From an uncultured Eubacteriales bacterium (GTDB lineage: Bacteria > Bacillota > Clostridia > Oscillospirales > Acutalibacteraceae): a stretch of 64,000 nt of DNA. Shown piece by piece: positions 1 through 7,551 of this stretch (its first letter is position 1; each line of letters opens with the position of its first letter). The stretch is from assembly GCA_934457115.1 (NCBI GenBank), contig CAKSHI010000002.1:62001-126000 (forward strand), written 5' to 3'. The notes below the pieces were generated by a model that saw nothing but the letters and a program-made list of their open reading frames with translations, was not told the origin of the DNA and made no database searches. A program made the position numbers and the translations under genes.

Positions 1-854
1 TCAACTACGCCGCTTTCTCTAAATATGTTTCCAAGCATAAGCATACCTATAAGTGGAGTTGAATCCGGTAAAAGTAAGGCAGATAGTATAGTTACTATTA
101 TTGGAAAAAGTAATTTCTCCAATCTAGAGACAGGCCTTAGTTGTTCCATGACTACACTGCGCTCTTTTTTTGTTGTTAGAGCCCTCATGATAGGTGGTTG
201 AATAATAGGAACGAGCGCCATATATGAATATGCTGCAACAGCTATCGGTCCCAAAAGTTCAGGAGCCAGTTTTGATGTAACAAATATTGCTGTTGGTCCA
301 TCCGCACCACCGATTATTGAAATAGATCCTGCTTGAGACGGTGAAAATTTTAATAATATAGCACCTATGAAGGTTACAAAAATGCCAAGTTGGGCTGCTG
401 CGCCCAATAAGAAACTTTTAGGATTAGCAATAAGTGGACCAAAGTCGGTCATAACGCCGATACCCAAGAATATAAGTGGGGGATAAATTCCCAATTTTAC
501 CCCTTGATAAAGATAATAAAGTAACCCGCCGTTTGTAGGAATTTGGTAGTAATCCAGGCCATTGATATTAGTAATGGGATAGGAAGCGGCATTACCACCG
601 TGTTCAGCCATATATTGGGATACAAGTTGCATATCAATACGAGAAGGAGCCATGATTCCGGGGCATAGGTTTACTAAAAGCATTCCAAAGGCAATAGGTA
701 GTAAAAGAAGAGGTTCAAATTTTTTTGCGATAGCTAGATATATCAATATTCCTGAAATCGCCATCATAACATAATTTTGCCAAGTAAGACTATAAATCCC
801 GGAAGAAGATATAATATTTTTAATAGAATATAAAAAATTGTTGACTATTTCCAA
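1..854 (-). CDS. Na+-translocating decarboxylase beta subunit (OadB/GcdB/MmdB family), C-terminus beyond window
   Basis: Integral membrane carboxybiotin decarboxylase subunit that couples decarboxylation of a carboxyacid or acyl-CoA to Na+ export. Translating the minus strand from a TTG at 854 gives about 284 residues rich in hydrophobic segments. It includes the family hallmark GGADGPTAIF, whose Asp is implicated in Na+ coupling, and a following PIIQPPIMRALTT segment. The TTG is chosen because an AAGGGG ribosome binding site lies just upstream (about 861-868 on the complement). The reading frame is open to position 1, so the C-terminus is missing. It follows the gamma-like gene by 22 bases and looks co-transcribed with it. 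Which substrate (oxaloacetate, methylmalonyl-CoA, glutaconyl-CoA) cannot be told without the alpha subunit, which is not in the window. Confidence 0.9.
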   Translation of the reverse strand, partial: MEIVNNFLYSIKNIISSSGIYSLTWQNYVMMAISGILIYLAIAKKFEPLLLLPIAFGMLLVNLCPGIMAPSRIDMQLVSQYMAEHGGNAASYPITNINGLDYYQIPTNGGLLYYLYQGVKLGIYPPLIFLGIGVMTDFGPLIANPKSFLLGAAAQLGIFVTFIGAILLKFSPSQAGSISIIGGADGPTAIFVTSKLAPELLGPIAVAAYSYMALVPIIQPPIMRALTTKKERSVVMEQLRPVSRLEKLLFPIIVTILSALLLPDSTPLIGMLMLGNIFRESGVV

Positions 855-876
855 AACTATACCCCTTTCACATTAA

Positions 877-1203
877 TTAAAATGGTTTTGTGTTTTCGAT
901 AATAGATGCGTTACCCCAAGCAGGGCGAGATGTAAATATTCTTTTGACACTCTTTATTTTATATTTAGAGTCATCACTGTACATATGTGCGACTGCAGCA
1001 AAGATTACTGCGAGTACTTCTTGATCGATATCATCGTCATCATTATTTGTAACATTGTCAAGATTATTAGTATTAGACTTTGCCGGCTTATTTTGTATTT
1101 TAGATATAATTAAGCCGTATACTTTTATTACTATAGTTAGTAGAATCAATACTGAAAACACTACAGTAAGACCGGTAAGAAGCACTGTTAAGGCAAGATT
1201 CAA
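877..1203 (-). CDS. Na+-pump decarboxylase gamma subunit (OadG/MmdD family)
   Basis: Small membrane-anchor subunit of a sodium-translocating decarboxylase. The 108-residue protein has one N-terminal hydrophobic helix (about residues 5-30), a hydrophilic Asn/Asp-rich linker (about 40-62), and a C-terminal segment DQEVLAVIFAAVAHMYS followed by RPAWGNAS, a typical OadG-type tail. Its position directly before the beta-subunit gene and its length support the call. It begins 30 bases after the end of the PheT-like gene, so all four minus-strand genes from 4138 to position 1 are probably one transcript. The alpha and biotin-carrier subunits would be expected beyond position 1 or elsewhere. Confidence 0.8.
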   Translation of the reverse strand: MNLALTVLLTGLTVVFSVLILLTIVIKVYGLIISKIQNKPAKSNTNNLDNVTNNDDDDIDQEVLAVIFAAVAHMYSDDSKYKIKSVKRIFTSRPAWGNASIIENTKPF

Positions 1204-1233
1204 GATAGGTCATCTCCTTATTTGAAAGCTTAA

Positions 1234-3264
1234 TTAGATAATTTTATCTAAATCGAGATTTAAAAGATATACATTATGTTTTATATTATAATTAGATACT
1301 ACTTGTGGATTCAATTCACCCAAAAAGCCTATATTTTTATCCTTTATTTTAATAACAGCAGATACTCCGGGGTGAAAAGTCAAGTTTTCACTGTTTTCTT
1401 CTATGTGATAGTCTTTTACATTAATATTATCCATTAATTCCTCTAAAATTCCCTTGATATCATAAAAGTCATAATTGTCGCCAAACAAGGCACATGAAAG
1501 TTCAGCTTTTTCTATAATGTTATTATCATCATCCAAACTATATTTATTTCCTAATTCAAAAAATTCAAGTTTTTCTTTTGGAGAGTTTGCTATATAATTT
1601 AGGGATGATACAAGTACTGACGGTCTTAGAATTTTATTGCCGTCTTGGTTTATACTTATTAACCTATCATTAGGAAAGTCCGTTTTATTAATATCAAGCC
1701 TATCTATGATAGGGGATGTTAAAATCTCGTTAAGGCCTAAAGAAGAAACTATACGTTTAATTTCCTCGAATTTTTTATACCTATAGCAAGAACCTTGGAA
1801 TGGCAAGCGATTTAAAGAGGATGCGTTTATATTATCATAACCGTAAAATCTTACGATTTCCCCTGCAATGTCATATATATTATTAAGATCATTTCTATAA
1901 GACGGCACAACTAAAATGTGTTCATTTTCAAAGGTACAGCCTATCTTTTTAAGGATCCTTTGCATTTCTTCAAGGCTGAATGATGAATTGAGGAATGAAT
2001 TTATTTTGTCATGATCAAATTCAATTTTTGTAGGTTTAAATAGATTAAAGTTACTTTCGATTATAGGTCCGACAAATTCCCCTATATTTAGCATTTGAAT
2101 GAGTTCACATACCCTTTTTAAAGCAGGTATGCAGTAATTAGGATCAAGTCCGCTTTCAAATCTGGTTGATTGGTCTGAAGAAAGACTTAACTTCTTGGAA
2201 ATTGAGTTAATATAATCCTTATCTAAGTTTGAAGCCTCAAATACTACGGTAGTTGAATTACTTGTAAGACAGCCAAATTCACCCCTTGCAATTCCAGGAA
2301 TAGATAGTATTTTATTTTCATCAGCTAACACAACATTGTCTTCAGTTAATGTTCTGGTAATACCGTCTAAGGTCGTTATTGTTTCATTTGGTTTTGCATA
2401 TCTTACTTTTAAGGAACCGTTTTCTATAGTTCTATAATCAAATACGTTAATTGGTTGACCGTATTCAAGCATAACATAATTTGTAATGTCTACAATATTA
2501 TTTATCGGCTTTATATTAGAGTTTACAAGGCGTTCTTGAATCCACTTAGGGGATTGACCAAGCTTTATGTTTTTTACAACGGCAGCGCAATAATAAGGGC
2601 AAACATCAAGGGCTTCATTAGAAATGTTTAAAAGCTCTGAAGCGTTTGAGCTTGAATTATCTACTTTAGGCGAACGTATTCTTAATAGTTTATCAAATTT
2701 TGCGGAGATTTCTCTTGCAAGGCCTATTACACAATTACAATCTGACCTTTTGTTAGGTATATTGATTTCAAAAGTAGTATCGTTAAATCCTAAGGCCTCT
2801 TTTATATCTTGACCGATTGTACAATTATTATCTAATATAAAAACTTCGTCTTCACTTGCAAGTGGGTAATCTTTTCGATCAACACCAAGTTCTTTTATAG
2901 AACAAAACATACCAACACTTAAAATATCACGAATTTTTCCTGCAGTAATTGTTGTGTTATCTGCTAAAATTGCTCCGTCGAGTGCGACAGGGACAAGATT
3001 TCCAGCCTTGATATTTGTGGCATTTGTGACTATTTGGACGGGTTTATCTTTGCCGACATGGACACTGCAGACCGAGAGCCTGTCAGCATAGGGATGTTCA
3101 TCAATAAATAATATTCTTCCCACAACTATATTTTTTAAGTTTTCACCTTGTATTTTAAAGTTTTTTATATTAAATCCTATTTTAGCCATGGATTTTATAA
3201 AATCTTCTTTAGATATATTGTTAGTCCCAACGAACTCATTTAACCATTTTATCGAAAATTTCAT
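1234..3264 (-). CDS. PheT-like protein lacking the C-terminal FDX-ACB domain
   Basis: Homolog of the phenylalanyl-tRNA synthetase beta subunit. In order it shows the start MKFSIKWLNEFVG, an OB-fold tRNA-binding-like domain (about 40-150), the B3/B4 editing region (INNIVDITNYVMLEYGQP), the B5 domain (VPSYRNDLNNIYDIAGEI) and the catalytic-core-like B6/B7 region ending HPGVSAVIKI...FLGELNP. It stops about 25 residues later at 676 residues; ordinary PheT is near 800 and carries a C-terminal anticodon-binding FDX-ACB domain, which is absent. The usual GQPLHAFD is GQPINVFD and the AGVMGG region reads PGIARGEFG. The start at 3264 is chosen for the AGGAGG upstream; the frame extends 13 codons further. 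It follows the PheS-like gene by 43 bases. Probably a divergent paralog, not the cell's working PheT. Confidence 0.85.
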   Translation of the reverse strand: MKFSIKWLNEFVGTNNISKEDFIKSMAKIGFNIKNFKIQGENLKNIVVGRILFIDEHPYADRLSVCSVHVGKDKPVQIVTNATNIKAGNLVPVALDGAILADNTTITAGKIRDILSVGMFCSIKELGVDRKDYPLASEDEVFILDNNCTIGQDIKEALGFNDTTFEINIPNKRSDCNCVIGLAREISAKFDKLLRIRSPKVDNSSSNASELLNISNEALDVCPYYCAAVVKNIKLGQSPKWIQERLVNSNIKPINNIVDITNYVMLEYGQPINVFDYRTIENGSLKVRYAKPNETITTLDGITRTLTEDNVVLADENKILSIPGIARGEFGCLTSNSTTVVFEASNLDKDYINSISKKLSLSSDQSTRFESGLDPNYCIPALKRVCELIQMLNIGEFVGPIIESNFNLFKPTKIEFDHDKINSFLNSSFSLEEMQRILKKIGCTFENEHILVVPSYRNDLNNIYDIAGEIVRFYGYDNINASSLNRLPFQGSCYRYKKFEEIKRIVSSLGLNEILTSPIIDRLDINKTDFPNDRLISINQDGNKILRPSVLVSSLNYIANSPKEKLEFFELGNKYSLDDDNNIIEKAELSCALFGDNYDFYDIKGILEELMDNINVKDYHIEENSENLTFHPGVSAVIKIKDKNIGFLGELNPQVVSNYNIKHNVYLLNLDLDKII

Positions 3265-3307
3265 CGATTGATTGCCTCCTAGAAATTCTAAATTATGTGT
3301 CAAAAAA

Positions 3308-4138
3308 TTAGGTTAGTTTGTTTATAAGCTTTTCTATATCGATAAATAAAACAAATCCGTTATATTCTTTGGAGTTAATATTGTTGTCCTCTAAATACTT
3401 AGGGATAATCATACCATAACTCATTATAGAGCAGAATTCATTATTATCATTTTCCAAACCAACATTTAGGCTTGGGCTCATTATTCCTAAATAATTAGGT
3501 CTTGATACTAAGTTTATCTCTTTTGAAAAAAGTGTTGAGAAAAGTTCATTAATTAACCCCTTAATCTCTGAAAGTTTTAGATTTTTATCAATGATAACTC
3601 CTTCTAGAAGATATGATGGTTCAAAAGAGGATTTATTATATAATTTATTTAATGTAACGGCACGCAACGGTAGTTCATTTTCTTTAAGAGGAATAGAGAT
3701 CGTTTCATTTCCGTCAATGAACGAGCTAATAAGCTTTTCTTTGCTGGATTCATAAATTTTGAAGCCATAGTCTAGGAAAAAGGAGTTTATTTTCTCCAAA
3801 AGAATAGATTCTGTCGATAACTTTCCTATTTTTCTGCGTCGAGACTTAGCGTGAATATCAATTCTATCATTTTCGATTTTTGTTTTTATTGCAAGTTCAC
3901 TCAAGAATACTTCCTTGTCCTCGAGACTTTTTAATATAAAGGATCTTGTCTCATGGGCTATTTTGCCTATTGCCGGACGATCTTCATCAGGAATATTTTT
4001 TATTTCGCTTAATATTAAAGAAATTTTTCCTCCTTTCATTAAATACTTGGCTCTTAATGATTCAAGATCATTTATTGAGTTTGTACTTTCAAGTTCGTGC
4101 TTGAAATCACTTAAAATCAGTTCCAATTCCTCTCTCAT
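3308..4138 (-). CDS. degenerate PheS-like protein (motif 2 and motif 3 residues lost)
   Basis: Homolog of the phenylalanyl-tRNA synthetase alpha subunit. The N-terminal coiled-coil segment is clear (LMKGGKISLILSEIKNIPDE, then ERP-like DRPAIGK). The catalytic domain is eroded. The family THTSxxQxR segment reads AVTLNKLYNK. Roughly 25 residues that carry the motif-2 Arg are missing. FHQxEG reads SYLLEG, and the motif-3 GxGxER reads FIDIEK, after which the protein ends. At 276 residues it is shorter than ordinary PheS (about 330-345). The start at 4138 follows a GAGGTG; the frame itself runs 8 codons further upstream. The reading frame is open throughout, so it looks maintained rather than decayed. 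Aminoacylation activity is very unlikely; a regulatory or tRNA-binding role with the PheT-like partner is inference. Confidence 0.85.
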   Translation of the reverse strand: MREELELILSDFKHELESTNSINDLESLRAKYLMKGGKISLILSEIKNIPDEDRPAIGKIAHETRSFILKSLEDKEVFLSELAIKTKIENDRIDIHAKSRRRKIGKLSTESILLEKINSFFLDYGFKIYESSKEKLISSFIDGNETISIPLKENELPLRAVTLNKLYNKSSFEPSYLLEGVIIDKNLKLSEIKGLINELFSTLFSKEINLVSRPNYLGIMSPSLNVGLENDNNEFCSIMSYGMIIPKYLEDNNINSKEYNGFVLFIDIEKLINKLT

Positions 4139-4473
4139 AATCCACCTCATAAGTAAAAACATTTTATAATTAACAATCCTATAATAATAGCAAAAAGTAT
4201 AGTGTTGTTAAAAAGCATTTATAATCTACTATTATATCATTCTAACACTTGTTTTTCAACACGGAATTTAGCAAATATAGGTTTATAATACATAAATTTT
4301 ATCGATGATAATACGTTATAAATGAAATAAGTAATATTATAAAAATATCCTATAAAATTCTCAAACATTATGTTTTTGGTGCTTATTTATGTTGCATTTA
4401 ATAAAGAAAGTATGATAAAATAAAAATATCGCGCAAATTTATAGAGTGCTTGTGTTTTGAAGGGAGCAACTAA
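4139..4473. promoter_or_regulatory. 335-base divergent intergenic region with candidate promoter
   Basis: This gap separates the minus-strand PheS-like operon from the plus-strand gene at 4474. For the plus strand a sigma-A-like pair is visible: TTGCAT (4392-4397), 18-base spacer, TAAAAT (4416-4421), with GAAGGGAG as the ribosome binding site just before 4474. The minus-strand side is very AT-rich, with several possible -10 elements and no convincing single choice. No tRNA-like T-box or other structured leader was recognised ahead of the PheS-like gene. Confidence 0.4.
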
Positions 4474-5130
4474 ATGAAAAAAAAATATGGACGTTTATTA
4501 ATATTTTTTTCTACTTTTATTATTTTGAATTTTATTATAATTAATGTATCAGCCGCCGCTGAACAGGATATTTACTCATATTCCGGTAAGCAGTCTATAT
4601 CTTCAAGTAATATAGATCAGAATGCTTATTCTTATACTGAGGGTGACAGTGAGACTGCTAGTGTATCAAGTAGGTCCTCATATAGTTCCTCTAAATCTTC
4701 CGGCGAATATGATCAATATAGTACACCATCCCTTATTTCAGGATTAAGTGAAGTGGATGAGCCGGAACTTTCAGCTGATGATTGGAAAATTTTAGCTGAG
4801 AATGAAACCGGTTCAGGCTCATTTGATTTTATTAAGAATTCAAAGGGATTCGATGCAGATGGGTCAAAGTGGATGGTGTATTTAGGTTTTACCCTTATAG
4901 GACTGTCTTGTATATGTGCTGTTTATTTGATTATCGACCATATTGGATATAAGAAGAGAGAAAAACTTGAACGCTCTAGGACAAGACATAGGGTAAATAG
5001 AACCCCGCGTAGGGTAGCAAAACAAGATACTCAAAGTTTAGATGTATATCGTAATATGAGAAATTCATCAAATAAAAGGTCAAATTTTAAGGAAAAGTCA
5101 GAGTGGGACGATTTCTTTAAAAATCAATAA
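4474..5130 (+). CDS. Ser-rich single-pass membrane protein with signal peptide, unknown function
   Basis: Not recognised as a known family. The 218 residues begin with a signal peptide (KKK followed by a hydrophobic run to about residue 24, then ASA-like VSAAA). An exported region of about 100 residues is very rich in Ser, Tyr and acidic residues (for example SSRSSYSSSKSS). One strong transmembrane helix lies near 135-157, and the C-terminal tail is basic and presumably cytoplasmic (KKREKLERSRTRHRVNRTPRR). The start follows GAAGGGAGC. It stands alone between its own promoter and a strong hairpin terminator at 5141. The layout would suit a surface, cell-wall-linked or spore-envelope protein, but nothing in the sequence decides this. 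Confidence 0.75.
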   Translation: MKKKYGRLLIFFSTFIILNFIIINVSAAAEQDIYSYSGKQSISSSNIDQNAYSYTEGDSETASVSSRSSYSSSKSSGEYDQYSTPSLISGLSEVDEPELSADDWKILAENETGSGSFDFIKNSKGFDADGSKWMVYLGFTLIGLSCICAVYLIIDHIGYKKREKLERSRTRHRVNRTPRRVAKQDTQSLDVYRNMRNSSNKRSNFKEKSEWDDFFKNQ

Positions 5131-5140
5131 AATAATTTTT

Positions 5141-5184
5141 AAATTTACAATCGGCATTTGTTATGTTGGTTGTAAATTTTTTTA
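5141..5184 (+). terminator. rho-independent terminator after the 4474 gene
   Basis: Perfect 10-base inverted repeat AAATTTACAA (5141-5150) and TTGTAAATTT (5170-5179), running straight into a T tract. It closes the single-gene unit that ends at 5130. Confidence 0.75.
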
Positions 5185-5249
5185 TTGTAAATATTATAAA
5201 AAATTTTGGGAAATATATCTTGGTCAAATAATTTTAGGGGGTAAATTTT

Positions 5250-5672
5250 TTGAATCAGGATGACATTCGCTTGCTAAAGGATATATATAAAGTTTCTCAA
5301 ACAGGAATATATGCAAATAAGATTATTATTAATAAATCTAAAAATGATATACTCAAACAACACGCAAAGGTACAGTATGAAAATTATTGTAAATCTGCAG
5401 AGGAAAGTTCTTTTATGCTTAAAGACTGTGGTGCAGTTGAAGAGGATGCAGGCTATCTTTATATGCTCTCGTCATTTGGAAAAATAAAACCTAAAGACAT
5501 ACCAAACAAAAGCTTAAGTGAGATATCTGCAATGATAATAAGTAAAAGCATGAGTGATATAGAGGAGATTTCCCAAAAGATAGATAGTTATAGAAACATC
5601 AATGATAAGACGAGGAATTTTGCTAATAACTTTATCAATACCCAAAGGGATTTGATAAAATCAATTAAATAA
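5250..5672 (+). CDS. small all-helical protein, possibly ferritin-like/spore-coat-like bundle
   Basis: Unrecognised 140-residue protein. It starts at TTG with AGGGGG just upstream. The sequence is uniformly amphipathic-helical with no Gly/Pro-rich breaks, in about four helices (LLKDIYKVSQTGIYANKII; AKVQYENYCKSAEESSFML; SEISAMIISKSMSDIEEIS; KTRNFANNFINTQRDLIKS). That pattern recalls the ferritin-like four-helix bundles of DUF2383 and CotF-type spore coat proteins of Clostridia. No di-iron ExxH pair is evident. It is monocistronic between the terminator at 5184 and the phosphohexomutase promoter. The family assignment is a guess from helix pattern only. Confidence 0.6.
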   Translation: MNQDDIRLLKDIYKVSQTGIYANKIIINKSKNDILKQHAKVQYENYCKSAEESSFMLKDCGAVEEDAGYLYMLSSFGKIKPKDIPNKSLSEISAMIISKSMSDIEEISQKIDSYRNINDKTRNFANNFINTQRDLIKSIK

Positions 5673-5750
5673 ATTAGTAAACATTAGTGATAAAAATTTG
5701 TTATAAACATAAAATATCGTTTTTGTGGTCCCAAATTTAAGATAATTTTA

Positions 5751-5779
5751 TCGACAAAGTTAAAAGCATTAGATATAAT
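5751..5779 (+). promoter_or_regulatory. sigma-A-type promoter for the phosphohexomutase gene
   Basis: TCGACA (5751-5756), 17-base spacer, TATAAT (5774-5779), lying 45 bases ahead of the TTG start at 5824. Confidence 0.55.
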
Positions 5780-5823
5780 AAAATTATCTATATAATGGTA
5801 AATGCTTTAAGGAGTGGATCTAA

Positions 5824-7371
5824 TTGCTTAATTCGTATTGGAAACAATTTAAAAGTGGGACAGATATAAGGGGTGTAGCCTCAAGCGGAGTTGAAAATGA
5901 AGAAATAAATCTTTCAAATGAGGTTATTTCTAAAATAGCTTTGGGCTTTGTATCATGGCTTTGTAAACGTCAAAATAAGGAAGCAAGTGATATAAGTATA
6001 TCTATAGGACATGATTCTAGGATATCTGCAAATAGAATAAAGGATGTATTGATTAGTTCTATAGGGTCAGTAGGGACAAATATATATGATTGTGACCTAG
6101 CTTCAACACCTGCAATGTTTATGTCTATATTAGACCTAAAATGTGATGCGGCTATTGAAATTACTGCAAGCCATCATCCATTTAATAGAAACGGGTTAAA
6201 ATTTTTTGTGGAGTCCGGCGCTTTAGATTCAAAGGACATTGAGGAAATTTTGGAGTATGCCCAAGATGAAAAGTTTCCTAAAAAGTCTTTGTGTGGTAAA
6301 TTAGAGCAAGTGGATTATATGAAAAGTTATGCTAAACATCTAAGAAATATAATATGCAAAGGTGTTGATGACGAAAATTATGATAAGCCTCTCCATAATT
6401 TAAAAATTGTAGTAGATGCGGGAAATGGTGTAGGAGGATTCTATGCAAGAGAGGTTTTAGAGCCTTTAGGAGCAAACATAAGTGGCAGCCAATTTTTAGA
6501 GCCTGACGGATATTTTCCAAATCATATACCAAACCCGGAAAATAAAGAGGCTATAGAAGCTATTAGAAATGCTACGCTTAAAAATAAGGCCGATTTGGGA
6601 GTTATATTCGATACTGATGTAGACAGAGCCGGGGCAGTTGACTCAAGCGGTGTCGAAATTTCCAGGAATACCTTGGTAGCAGTTTGCGCAGCAATTGCAT
6701 TAGAGGGTAATGACGGCGGAACTATAGTAACTGATTCAATAACCTCAAGTGGTGTAAAGTATTTTATAGAGGAAATATTAAAGGGAAAGCATCATAGATT
6801 TAAAAGAGGCTATAAGAATGTTATTAATGAGGCAAGAAGACTAAATCAAGAGGGTATAAACTGTCCATTAGCTATCGAAACATCAGGTCATGCTGCTTTG
6901 AGGGAAAATTATTTTCTTGATGATGGAGCGTATCTTATTACAAAGATTATTATTAAATTTGTAAAGTTGAAAAGGTCCGGTAAATCACTTTTAGATATTA
7001 TTAATAAGCTTCCACAACCTAAGGACAGCATAGAGATTAGGCTCCCTATTTTAGATGCTGATTTTAAAGCAAGGGGTCAAGAAATAATAGATAAGCTAAG
7101 TGAAAGCGTAGCTTCTAAAGATGAATTTAAGATAAATGATGATAATTATGAAGGAATTAGGGCCTCGTTTAATAAAGGAAATAATACGGGCTGGTTCTTG
7201 CTTAGACTTAGTGTGCATGATCCTATAATGCCTTTAAATGTAGAAAGTGAAAAAGCCTTTGGTGTAAAGGAAATCCTATTGGAACTTTACAATATACTGA
7301 AAGCAGAAAAGGGTATCGATATCTCAAAAATTGAAGAATACATTAAGTCTTATGATGAATTAAAAGCCTAA
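5824..7371 (+). CDS. alpha-D-phosphohexomutase (phosphoglucomutase/phosphomannomutase type)
   Basis: Interconverts sugar 1- and 6-phosphates through a phosphoserine intermediate, feeding nucleotide-sugar and wall polysaccharide synthesis. All four domain signatures are visible: the catalytic serine loop TASHHPFNRNG (family TASHNP, here with His for Asn), the metal-binding loop DTDVDRAG, the sugar-specificity loop ETSGHAA (usually GEESGH or GEMSGH) and a C-terminal phosphate-binding region (EGIRASFNKGNNTGWFLLR). Length is 515 residues, within the range of the larger bacterial forms. The start is TTG with AAGGAG at good spacing. Substrate preference cannot be read from the sequence. Confidence 0.9.
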   Translation: MLNSYWKQFKSGTDIRGVASSGVENEEINLSNEVISKIALGFVSWLCKRQNKEASDISISIGHDSRISANRIKDVLISSIGSVGTNIYDCDLASTPAMFMSILDLKCDAAIEITASHHPFNRNGLKFFVESGALDSKDIEEILEYAQDEKFPKKSLCGKLEQVDYMKSYAKHLRNIICKGVDDENYDKPLHNLKIVVDAGNGVGGFYAREVLEPLGANISGSQFLEPDGYFPNHIPNPENKEAIEAIRNATLKNKADLGVIFDTDVDRAGAVDSSGVEISRNTLVAVCAAIALEGNDGGTIVTDSITSSGVKYFIEEILKGKHHRFKRGYKNVINEARRLNQEGINCPLAIETSGHAALRENYFLDDGAYLITKIIIKFVKLKRSGKSLLDIINKLPQPKDSIEIRLPILDADFKARGQEIIDKLSESVASKDEFKINDDNYEGIRASFNKGNNTGWFLLRLSVHDPIMPLNVESEKAFGVKEILLELYNILKAEKGIDISKIEEYIKSYDELKA

Positions 7372-7413
7372 GATGTAAATATATAATATTAGTCCATATT
7401 TTTCCTGGCCTGA

Positions 7414-7442
7414 TTGACAATCAATTTAAAGGCTGATATACT
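7414..7442 (+). promoter_or_regulatory. strong sigma-A-type promoter upstream of the activase operon
   Basis: Perfect TTGACA (7414-7419), 17-base spacer, TATACT (7437-7442). The transcript would have a leader of about 100 bases before the TTG start at 7552. Confidence 0.7.
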
Positions 7443-7551
7443 TTTTTATGATTAAAAAAATACTAAAAACAGCGTTGTATTGCTAGAATACGCCATTTTA
7501 TTTTAAGTGCTTTAATTAAGTATATATATATGAATTTTTGGGGGTAATGTT

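Noticed and set aside
3308..4138. Calling the PheS-like gene a pseudogene
   Set aside because: The frame is open with no stop or obvious frameshift and is paired with an equally intact PheT-like gene; missing motifs look like functional divergence, so it is kept as a CDS.
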